In this document: one piece after another, positions 31,739 to 38,854 of the stretch
Layout: each line of letters opens with the position of its first letter
Numbering within the stretch: the first letter of the stretch is position 1
From: Propionibacteriales bacterium
GTDB lineage: Bacteria; Actinomycetota; Actinomycetes; Propionibacteriales; Nocardioidaceae
Assembly: GCA_026392415.1 (NCBI GenBank)
Contig: JAPLCC010000012.1
Location: 29,708 to 93,707 of the forward strand
DNA length: 64,000 nt
Direction of reading: 5' to 3'
Position numbers and translations under genes: made by a program
The notes under the pieces: model-generated
Databases searched by the model: none
Seen by the model: the letters and a program-made list of their open reading frames with translations, nothing else
Told to the model about the DNA's origin: nothing

Positions 31739-33373
31739 ATGGATCGGGCCGACCAGATGGACGAGGTGTTCGCCCACCTCGCCAACGGCACGGTTCCGGT
31801 GGCAGCGGCTGGGTGCGACCGCGCATGGCAGGCGCAACGGGACCCGGTGGCCGCGGCCCTCGCGTCGATCTGTGCGTTCTGGCAGGGCGACTTCCCTGCG
31901 GCGACCGCCTGGGCCCGGCGGGCGTCGGAAGTGGCCGCGGACGACGACGTACGGGCGCTGGCGTGGGCGGCCGAGGCGCTCGCTGCGGCCGGTGACCTGT
32001 CTGCCCGCGCGGAGCCGGCGTGGAGCTCGGCGCTCGCCCTGCTTGACGCTGCTCCCGAACCGGACGGCGCGTGGTGGACCGTGGTCCGCTACCTCCTGGC
32101 CGAGGGTGCGCTGGTCAGCGCCCGGCTGGACGACGCCCTGCAGATCGTGGGAGCCGGATTGGCGAACCAGGCATGGCGGGGGCATCCGTTCGCGCCGATG
32201 ATCAGTGCCTGCTCGGTCCGGACCGCTGCGTTCGCGGGGCGGATCGACGAGGCGATTGCCCTGCTCGAGCCGATGCGGGCGGCCACGGCATCCGGGTCGC
32301 GGCTCGAAGGCGTCGTCGAGGCGGTGGCGGGGCTGGTGCTCGGCAACGCTGACGACGCAGGCGGTGTGACCCGGAGCCGCGAGCTGGCGCCGCCCCGTGG
32401 CGAGGGACCGCGGGACTTCATCGATCGGGGAGTCCTGCTCCTGCACGCGTTCGGAGCGATCGCGATCGGGGACGTCGCAACGGCAGCAGCCCTGGTCTTC
32501 CGGGCCGGCGACGACGGCGACCTTGCCGCCTGCACCATCATCGACCGGGCGCTGGGGCTGGAGATGCTGGTCGTGGCGGCGCTCGCCGAGGACGACCTGG
32601 CTGCCGCCGAGACCTGGCTGGCCGGGCTGATGCTGCTGGCCGATCACCCCGCCTCGCGCCCGACGGTCGATCGCGTGCGCAGCCGGTACCTGCTCGCCCT
32701 CGGTGACGTCGAAGGAGCCGTCACCGCTGCCGTCGAGAGTGTCGCTGCGTGCCGGGCGCGGGGCCGGATGGTCGAGGTTGCCGAGGGTGAGATCGTCCTG
32801 GCGCGGGCTCGGATCGCGGGTCAGGACGTCGCGGCTGCCAGTCGCGACCTCCGCGCGCTGGTCAGCGCGTCCGATGCGAGCGGGCATGCCGCCGTACGCC
32901 GTTCGGCGGCGTCCACGCTCCAGCCCGCACGTCGGCGCCTGCCTCCCGTGGCGGGTGGCGGCTGGGATGCCCTGTCCGAGCGTGAACGCGAGGTGGCCCG
33001 GTGCGTGCTGGACGGCCTGGAGGTCGACCAGATGGCCGCGACCCTGTTCCTTTCGCCGGCGACGGTCCGGACCCACGTCTCGCGCGTGCTCTGCGCCTTC
33101 GGCGTACCGACGCGCATCGGCCTGTTGGCGGCCGTGGGGGAGACGGGCGTGGTGCCCCTGTCGGTGCCGAGCCCGCTCAGCCCGCGCCAGACCGAGGTGG
33201 CTCGTCTGGTGGCGGGCGGTTCGACGAACCAGCAGGTGGCCGACCGCCTGGGCATCTCGGTCAAGGGCGTCGAGAAGCACGTCAGCGACATCCTGGAGCG
33301 CTGGCAGGCAGGGTCCCGGTTCGAGGTGGCCCGGATCTGGTGGGGCTCCGGGGCCGACCGGCGCGGGGCGTAG
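31739..33373 (+). CDS. LuxR-type regulator with two tandem HTH domains and a helical-repeat region
   Basis: The 544-residue protein has about 390 residues of TPR-like helical repeats (AWARRASEVAADDDVRALAW and similar). It then carries two separate LuxR/GerE helix-turn-helix domains: one at about 409-465 (LSEREREVARCVLDGLEVDQ) and a second at about 480-535 (LSPRQTEVARLVAGGSTNQQ). No AAA or receiver domain is visible. Most LuxR proteins have one such domain, so this layout is unusual. TACGTT at 31727-31732 leaves six bases before the ATG, indicating a leaderless mRNA. The regulated genes are unknown, and the divergent lipoprotein is a candidate. Confidence 0.88.
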   Translation: MDRADQMDEVFAHLANGTVPVAAAGCDRAWQAQRDPVAAALASICAFWQGDFPAATAWARRASEVAADDDVRALAWAAEALAAAGDLSARAEPAWSSALALLDAAPEPDGAWWTVVRYLLAEGALVSARLDDALQIVGAGLANQAWRGHPFAPMISACSVRTAAFAGRIDEAIALLEPMRAATASGSRLEGVVEAVAGLVLGNADDAGGVTRSRELAPPRGEGPRDFIDRGVLLLHAFGAIAIGDVATAAALVFRAGDDGDLAACTIIDRALGLEMLVVAALAEDDLAAAETWLAGLMLLADHPASRPTVDRVRSRYLLALGDVEGAVTAAVESVAACRARGRMVEVAEGEIVLARARIAGQDVAAASRDLRALVSASDASGHAAVRRSAASTLQPARRRLPPVAGGGWDALSEREREVARCVLDGLEVDQMAATLFLSPATVRTHVSRVLCAFGVPTRIGLLAAVGETGVVPLSVPSPLSPRQTEVARLVAGGSTNQQVADRLGISVKGVEKHVSDILERWQAGSRFEVARIWWGSGADRRGA

Positions 33374-33420
33374 GGCCCGCGCCAGGCAAGTGCGCGGCAG
33401 CGCGGCGAGAGCAGCCGCCC

Positions 33421-33436
33421 GGGCAGCTTGCTGCCC
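33421..33436 (+). terminator. Short hairpin after the LuxR gene
   Basis: GGGCAGC and GCTGCCC pair around TT and are followed by CCTCTT. This is a plausible but weak terminator for the LuxR-type gene that ends 48 bases earlier. Confidence 0.4.
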
Positions 33437-33467
33437 CTCTTGCGGCGGAGCCGAGCTCGCGCCAGAC

Positions 33468-33523
33468 AAAAAAGGTGCAGCCGCAAGAGTCTCGGGTCTC
33501 CTGCGGCTGCAGAAGGAATCGTA
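33468..33523 (-). ncRNA. Candidate minimal hairpin RNA with its own promoter and terminator
   Basis: On the minus strand a promoter is present (CGGACA at 33541-33546, 17-base spacer, TACGAT at 33518-33523). It would start an RNA near 33511. The RNA is almost only a hairpin: GCAGCCGCA paired with TGCGGCTGC (plus-strand coordinates 33477-33485 and 33502-33510) around a 16-base loop, followed by CCTTTTTTG. No gene on this strand lies nearby to need a terminator. An alternative eight-pair stem (33501-33508 with 33523-33530) would exclude the terminator stem. Confidence 0.5.
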
Positions 33524-33606
33524 GCCGCAGGGTGGGTGCCTGTCCGGGCTTTGTCCAAATTCGTCCACGGAAATGTCTGGTCGGCACCCACTGGTAGACA
33601 CGAACC

Positions 33607-35742
33607 ATGACGTCACCGACCGCGGCCGTGCCCGGGACCGACCCGCGGGAGCGGGCCGAGGAGCACCTCCAGGCCCTGGTCGGGCGTCCCGACGCCACGC
33701 TGTACGACGACCAGTGGGCCGCGATCTCAGCGTTGGTCGAGGACCGGCGACGGGCGCTCGTCGTCCAGCGGACGGGCTGGGGAAAGTCGGCGGTCTACTT
33801 CGTGGCGACCCTGCTGCTGCGTGAGCGCGGGGCCGGTCCGACGGTGATCATCTCGCCGCTGCTGGCCCTGATGCGCAACCAGATCGCTGCCGCCGAGCGG
33901 GCCGGGATCCGCGCGGTCACGGTCAACTCCACCAACGTGGAGCAGTGGGACGAGGTGCACCGGGCGATCCAGGCCGGTGAGATCGACGTCCTCCTGGTGA
34001 GTCCGGAGCGGCTCAACAACCCCGGCTTCCGGGACGAGGTGCTGCCGCGGTTGGCCGCCACCTGTGGGCTCCTCGTGATCGACGAGGCACACTGCATCTC
34101 CGACTGGGGCCACGACTTCCGTCCGGACTACCGACGGATCCGCACGCTCCTCCAGGACCTGCCGGCGGGCATCCCCGTCCTCGCGACCACCGCCACCGCC
34201 AACCAGCGCGTCACCGACGACGTCTCCGAACAACTGGGGGCGAGCACCCTGGTGCTGCGCGGCAGCCTCGACCGCGAGTCGCTGCGCCTCGGTGTGGTGC
34301 GTCTCAAGACGGCCGAGCAGCGGCTGGCGTGGCTGGCCGACCACCTGTCCGAGCAGCCCGGCAGCGGGATCGTCTACTGCCTGACCGTCGCCGCGACCCA
34401 GGAGGTCGCCGACTACCTCCGTTCGCGCGGGCACGACGTGGCGGCGTACTCCGGACAGACCGAGCAGACCGAGCGGCTCGCGCTGGAGCAGGCGCTGCTC
34501 GACGGTGAGGTGAAGGCGCTCGTGGCGACCAGCGCCCTCGGCATGGGCTTCGACGCATCGCTCGGGTTCGTGGTCAACCTCGGCGCCCCGAGCAGCCCGG
34601 TCGCCTACTACCAACAGGTCGGTCGTGCGGGTCGTGGGGTGAACCTCCCGCCGGAGGGAGCCTCCGTGGTGCTGCTCCCGGCGATCGAGGACCGCGACAT
34701 CTGGGCCTACTTCGCGTCGTTGGCGTTCCCGCGCGAGGAGCTCGTGCGCGAGACGCTGGCGGTCCTCGCCGAGGAGGGTCGGGCGTTGAGCACCGCCGCG
34801 ATCGAGCCGCGGGTCGACCTGTCCCGCACCCGGCTGGAGACGATGCTCAAGGTGCTCGACGTCGACGGTGCGGTGCGCCGGGTGCGCGGTGGCTGGGAGT
34901 CGACCGGCCAGGAGTGGGCCTACGACGCCGACCGCTACGCCCGCGTCGCCGCGTCGCGCGCTGCGGAGCAGCAGGCGATGCTCGACTACCTCGGCTCGGA
35001 CGAGTGCCGGATGCGGTTCCTGCGCGGGCAGCTGGACGATCCGGAGGTGGTCGCCGACCCCGCCTGGCGCTGCGGGCGGTGCGACAACTGCGGCGGCCTG
35101 GCTCTCTCGACCGACGTGTCCGTCGCGGCCGTCGAGGAGGCCGCTGATCGGCTCGCCCGACCGGGGGTCCCGCTCGAGCCGCGCAAGCTGTGGCCCACCG
35201 GACTCTCCAGCATCGGCATCAGCCTGTCCGGCAAGATCCGGCAGCCCCCCGAGACCGGTCGCGCGATCGCGCGGGCGACCGACCTCGGTCACGGGGCTGC
35301 ATTGCGCGGCCTGTTCGCGATCGACGCGGAGGACGGACCGGTGCCGGTGTCCCTGGCTCGCGCGATGGTGGCGATGCTGCAGGACTGGCAGCCGAAGGTC
35401 GACGCCATCGTCGTGACCGGGTCTGAACGCCGCCGGCAGCTGACGGCCGACCTCGCCAGCGGCCTGTCGCGCTTCCTCCAGGTCCCCGTCGTCGGTCGAT
35501 GGGCCGTGGTCGACCTGTCCGTCGGCCCCGACCGCGGCGCCACGAATTCCGCGCAGCGGGTCGCTGCGGTCTCCCGGCGGTGCGCACTCCAGCTCGACGA
35601 TCCTGCCGCCGTGCGCGACGCACGGGTGCTGCTCGTCGACGACCGGAGTGTGACCGGCTGGTCACTCACCCTTGGCGCAGCCGCACTCCACGACGCAGGA
35701 GCGGCGGCCGTCGTACCGCTGGTGCTGGGGCTGACGAACTAG
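33607..35742 (+). CDS. recQ: RecQ-family ATP-dependent DNA helicase with phosphoribosyltransferase-like C-terminus
   Basis: The 711-residue helicase unwinds DNA during repair and recombination. It has the Walker A loop RTGWGKSAVYF, DEAH at 159-162 (DEAHCISDWGHDFRPDYRRI), TTATANQRVT and VGRAGRG. A zinc-binding cluster follows (CRMRFL, then CGRCDNCGG). The last 130 residues are not the usual HRDC domain. They resemble a PRTase fold (RVLLVDDRSVTGWSLTLGAAAL is the PRPP-loop-like segment), an arrangement seen in some actinobacterial RecQ-like proteins. TAGACA at 33595-33600 precedes the ATG by six bases, so the mRNA is probably leaderless. Confidence 0.9.
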   Translation: MTSPTAAVPGTDPRERAEEHLQALVGRPDATLYDDQWAAISALVEDRRRALVVQRTGWGKSAVYFVATLLLRERGAGPTVIISPLLALMRNQIAAAERAGIRAVTVNSTNVEQWDEVHRAIQAGEIDVLLVSPERLNNPGFRDEVLPRLAATCGLLVIDEAHCISDWGHDFRPDYRRIRTLLQDLPAGIPVLATTATANQRVTDDVSEQLGASTLVLRGSLDRESLRLGVVRLKTAEQRLAWLADHLSEQPGSGIVYCLTVAATQEVADYLRSRGHDVAAYSGQTEQTERLALEQALLDGEVKALVATSALGMGFDASLGFVVNLGAPSSPVAYYQQVGRAGRGVNLPPEGASVVLLPAIEDRDIWAYFASLAFPREELVRETLAVLAEEGRALSTAAIEPRVDLSRTRLETMLKVLDVDGAVRRVRGGWESTGQEWAYDADRYARVAASRAAEQQAMLDYLGSDECRMRFLRGQLDDPEVVADPAWRCGRCDNCGGLALSTDVSVAAVEEAADRLARPGVPLEPRKLWPTGLSSIGISLSGKIRQPPETGRAIARATDLGHGAALRGLFAIDAEDGPVPVSLARAMVAMLQDWQPKVDAIVVTGSERRRQLTADLASGLSRFLQVPVVGRWAVVDLSVGPDRGATNSAQRVAAVSRRCALQLDDPAAVRDARVLLVDDRSVTGWSLTLGAAALHDAGAAAVVPLVLGLTN

Positions 35743-35766
35743 TCCTGGCGCGCAGTCTCGACAGGG

Positions 35767-35786
35767 ACTAGAACACGTTCTAGTCT
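35767..35786 (+). promoter_or_regulatory. KstR-type operator overlapping a leaderless promoter
   Basis: ACTAGAAC-AC-GTTCTAGT (35767-35784) is a perfect palindrome and contains TAGAACACGTTCTA, an exact fit to the published KstR pattern TNNAACNNGTTNNA. The -10 box TAGTCT (35781-35786) overlaps its right arm, and the ATG follows six bases later. Confidence 0.75.
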
Positions 35787-35792
35787 CGCGCC

Positions 35793-36851
35793 ATGAGCGC
35801 CCCCACCTTCGACCGGCCCCTTCGCGTTGTTCAGTGGACCACCGGGAACATTGGCCGCCGCTCAGCGCACGCGATCCTCAGCCGGCCCGACCTCGAGCTC
35901 GTCGGCGTCTACGCGCACGGCAAGGACAAGGTGGGCAAGGACGCCGCTGAGCTGTGTGACTGGCCCGAGCCGACCGGCGTCATCGCCACCAACGACATCG
36001 CCGCGCTGCTGGCGCTCCAGCCGGACGCCTGTTGCTACAACCCGCTCTGGCCCGACGTCGACGAGCTGGTCGCGCTCCTGGAGGCCGGGATCAACGTCTG
36101 CACCAGCGCCGCCTGGATCACCGGCGGCAAGCAGTCCCCGGAGGACCGCGCCCGGATCGAGAAGGCCTGCGTGCAGGGCCGCTCGACCATCTTCGGCAGC
36201 GGCGCCCACCCGGGCATGACCAATGTGGTCGCGATGACTCTCAGTGGATCGTGTGAACGCGTCGACGAGGTCCGGATCACCGAGTCGGTCGACTGCTCCA
36301 CCTACGAGTCCGCCGAGACGCAGACCGCGATGGGCTTCTCGCAGGACCCGGAAACTCCCGGCCTGGCCGAGACGGTGCGGCGCGAGAGCGAGGTGTTCGC
36401 CGAGTCGGCCGCGATTATGGCCGACGCGATGGGAGTGACCCTGGACCGGCTCACCTTCGACGTCACCTTCACGCCCGCGACCGGCGACTCCGACCTCGGC
36501 TTCATGCAGATCCCGGAGGGCACCGTGGCCGGTGTGATGGGCTACCACCGTGGCTGGGTCGGCGAGCGCAATGTCGTCAGCGTCGGCTTCAACTGGACGA
36601 TGGGCAGCCACGTCGACCCGCCGAAGCCGCTCGCCCACGGTCACGTGATCCAGGTCTTCGGTGTGCCCAACATGCGCACCGTCCTGCACTGCCTGCCACC
36701 GGAGGGCTGGACCGAGCCGGGGTTCATGGGGCTGGGCATGATCTACACGGCGTTGCCCGTCACCAATGCCGTGCCGTACGTCGTCGCGGCCGAGCCCGGC
36801 ATCGTCACCCTGGCCGACCTGCCGCCCATCACCGGGCGCATGCTGCCCTGA
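35793..36851 (+). CDS. Dihydrodipicolinate-reductase-like NAD(P)H-dependent dehydrogenase, probable KstR regulon member
   Basis: The 352-residue protein has an N-terminal Rossmann fold (VVQWTTGNIGRRSAHAIL) and a DapB-like C-terminal part (GSGAHPGMTNVVAMTLSG, GYHRGWVGERNVVSV). It belongs to the actinobacterial group annotated as dihydrodipicolinate reductase-like or diaminopentanoate-dehydrogenase-like. These genes are commonly found among sterol and acyl-CoA catabolism genes. The upstream palindrome fits the KstR consensus, so the gene is probably derepressed by sterol-derived CoA esters. The exact substrate is unknown. It is not the lysine pathway DapB, which is much shorter. Confidence 0.82.
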   Translation: MSAPTFDRPLRVVQWTTGNIGRRSAHAILSRPDLELVGVYAHGKDKVGKDAAELCDWPEPTGVIATNDIAALLALQPDACCYNPLWPDVDELVALLEAGINVCTSAAWITGGKQSPEDRARIEKACVQGRSTIFGSGAHPGMTNVVAMTLSGSCERVDEVRITESVDCSTYESAETQTAMGFSQDPETPGLAETVRRESEVFAESAAIMADAMGVTLDRLTFDVTFTPATGDSDLGFMQIPEGTVAGVMGYHRGWVGERNVVSVGFNWTMGSHVDPPKPLAHGHVIQVFGVPNMRTVLHCLPPEGWTEPGFMGLGMIYTALPVTNAVPYVVAAEPGIVTLADLPPITGRMLP

Positions 36852-36912
36852 CCGCCCCCGATCGACCGCCGCGTCCCCCGATCAGGCGCTCGACCGGCCT
36901 AGATTGGCGATC

Positions 36913-38211
36913 ATGAACGACGACGCTCCCTCCACCGGTACGCCGGACCCTGCTGCGGACTCGGGCGCCGCGCCGCCGCCGCCTCCGCCGGGGTCGCCGG
37001 TCCCGCCTCCCTTCCAGCCGGACAGGACGGTGATGCGCAAGCCGGAGCCCTCGGAGACCGTGATGGTCCCGCCCAGCGGTGCCCACCCTGGCGGTGCGCA
37101 TGCAGCTCCGGTCACCGACCAGCCGGCGGACCCGGCGGCCGAGCCCTTCGGGTACGGCGCGTTCGGTGCAACGGACCCGGCCGCGGAGCCGTCCGGCCCG
37201 ATCGACACCGACTTCCCGACCAAGGCCTCGAAGTCGGGGATCACCGGCGCGATCGTCGCCATCGGCGCCGGTCTGCTCGGCGCGGCGGTCGTCATCTCCG
37301 CGATCCGGAGCCGCGATGGTCAGAACCGTGACCTCGACTGGTCCAACTTCGGCATCGGTCTCGGTGCCACCGCAGTGTTGCTGCTGGTCGCACTGCTGGG
37401 CTCGATCACGGCGCGTCGGCGTACGGGCGGACGGGCGCGTGAGGAGATCGTCACCTGGCCCGGCGTGGTCGGCATCCTCGCGACCGCCGTGATGCTCAAC
37501 ATCGGCATCGACAAGGACGAGAACTGGATGGGGTACCTCACCGGCGCCGTCCTGGTCGTCCTGGCCGCCATCGGGTACGTCGCCGCGCGGCGCGCCGCCT
37601 TCGTGGTGGTCGCGATCCTCGGCCTCGCCATCATCTACGGACTGGCCTTCGACGACTTCGTCGCCGACAGCATCGGCGACGGTCACCCGGGGATCACCGG
37701 GGCCGTCCTGATCTCGCTCTTCGTGGTCGTCGTGACCCTGCTCGGCTGGGCACTCCCGAGCCGTGCGGTGACCGGGGTCGTCGTCGGTGCCGCAGGCGTG
37801 GTCGGGTTCACCGGGATCATGGTGACGTTCCTGGTCACCCGCTACCTCGGCGAGTTCTTCGGTGGCATGTTCGGCGGCCCTGCCATGTTCGGTGACGAGG
37901 AGTCGTCGGACGGCTACATGGTGATGTCCGACGAACTCGGCTTCCAGGAGTCGGACGTCTGGTGGGTCCTGGCCTTCGCAGCGATCCTGACCGTGCTCTG
38001 GGCCCTGGCCGCGGCGATCTCGAACCACTCCGGCTTCACGATCCTGGCGATCGTGATGCCCACCGTCATGGTGCCGCTCGCCAGTGTCGCGCTGGCCGCG
38101 GAACATCCCACCCAGTGGTCGGGTGTGCTGGCCGGTGCGGGCGCCGTCCTGTTGCTGGGGGGCGTCGCCCTGGCCCGACTCCGCGGCAAGAAGGTCGCGC
38201 AGGCGATGTGA
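36913..38211 (+). CDS. Multi-pass membrane protein with proline-rich N-terminus
   Basis: The 432-residue protein starts with about 100 residues rich in Pro, Ala and Gly (PPPPPPGSPVPPPFQPDRT), probably disordered and cytoplasmic. It then has about ten hydrophobic segments with no recognised transporter motif. I do not know the family. TAGATT (36900-36905) lies seven bases before the ATG, indicating a leaderless mRNA. The stop overlaps the start of the next membrane protein by four bases, so the two are translationally coupled. Confidence 0.8.
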   Translation: MNDDAPSTGTPDPAADSGAAPPPPPPGSPVPPPFQPDRTVMRKPEPSETVMVPPSGAHPGGAHAAPVTDQPADPAAEPFGYGAFGATDPAAEPSGPIDTDFPTKASKSGITGAIVAIGAGLLGAAVVISAIRSRDGQNRDLDWSNFGIGLGATAVLLLVALLGSITARRRTGGRAREEIVTWPGVVGILATAVMLNIGIDKDENWMGYLTGAVLVVLAAIGYVAARRAAFVVVAILGLAIIYGLAFDDFVADSIGDGHPGITGAVLISLFVVVVTLLGWALPSRAVTGVVVGAAGVVGFTGIMVTFLVTRYLGEFFGGMFGGPAMFGDEESSDGYMVMSDELGFQESDVWWVLAFAAILTVLWALAAAISNHSGFTILAIVMPTVMVPLASVALAAEHPTQWSGVLAGAGAVLLLGGVALARLRGKKVAQAM

Positions 38212-38810
38212 CCGGCCCTCGATCGATCCCCGCGACGACGTGGCTGCTCCAGGGGCTCTACGTCGTCGCCGAGATCGTCATCGGCCTGCAGGTGTCGGGC
38301 TACAGCTTCGTCGACGACACGATCAGTGATCTCGGCGCGACCACGTCGAGCGGGCACACCGCCATGAACGCCGTCTTCGTCGCCTTTGGTTGCTCGCTGG
38401 CCCTGGGTGCCTGGTTGCTGCGGGACTCCCGGCCACCCGGACTGCTGGCCACCACGTCGTTGGCGCTGTGGCTGGCGGCCGGAGCCAGCTCGATTGCCGT
38501 CGGGCTGGTGCCGGTCAACGTCCACTCCGAACTGCACGGCGCCGTCGCGGTCTGGGTGTTCGTCGCCCAACCGCTGGCGCTGGTCCTGCTGGGTCTGGGC
38601 CTGCGCGGCACCCACCGTCGCTTCGGCTGGGCGACCGTCGCCGTCGGCGCCGTCAGCCTGATCGGTTCGTTCGGCTTCCTGGCCCTGCTCGACGCCGACC
38701 ACGGCGCGGGCGCGTTCGAGCGGCTCGCGCTGTGGCCCGGCTACGTCTGGGTGACGGTCATTGCCTGGAGCGGGGCGGTGCGAGCGCGGCGAGGGCATCC
38801 AGCACCCTGA
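38208..38810 (+). CDS. DUF998 family membrane protein
   Basis: The 200-residue protein has six hydrophobic segments and the DUF998 hallmark near its start (YSFVDDTISDLGATTSSGH). The GTG start at 38208 overlaps the stop of the upstream membrane gene as GTGA. The function of DUF998 is unknown. Coupling to the preceding gene suggests the two act together at the membrane. Confidence 0.82.
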   Translation: MTGPRSIPATTWLLQGLYVVAEIVIGLQVSGYSFVDDTISDLGATTSSGHTAMNAVFVAFGCSLALGAWLLRDSRPPGLLATTSLALWLAAGASSIAVGLVPVNVHSELHGAVAVWVFVAQPLALVLLGLGLRGTHRRFGWATVAVGAVSLIGSFGFLALLDADHGAGAFERLALWPGYVWVTVIAWSGAVRARRGHPAP

Positions 38811-38854
38811 CGGCCCCCGAGCGCGTGTCGGATGCGGTGGCTACTGTCGCTCCG

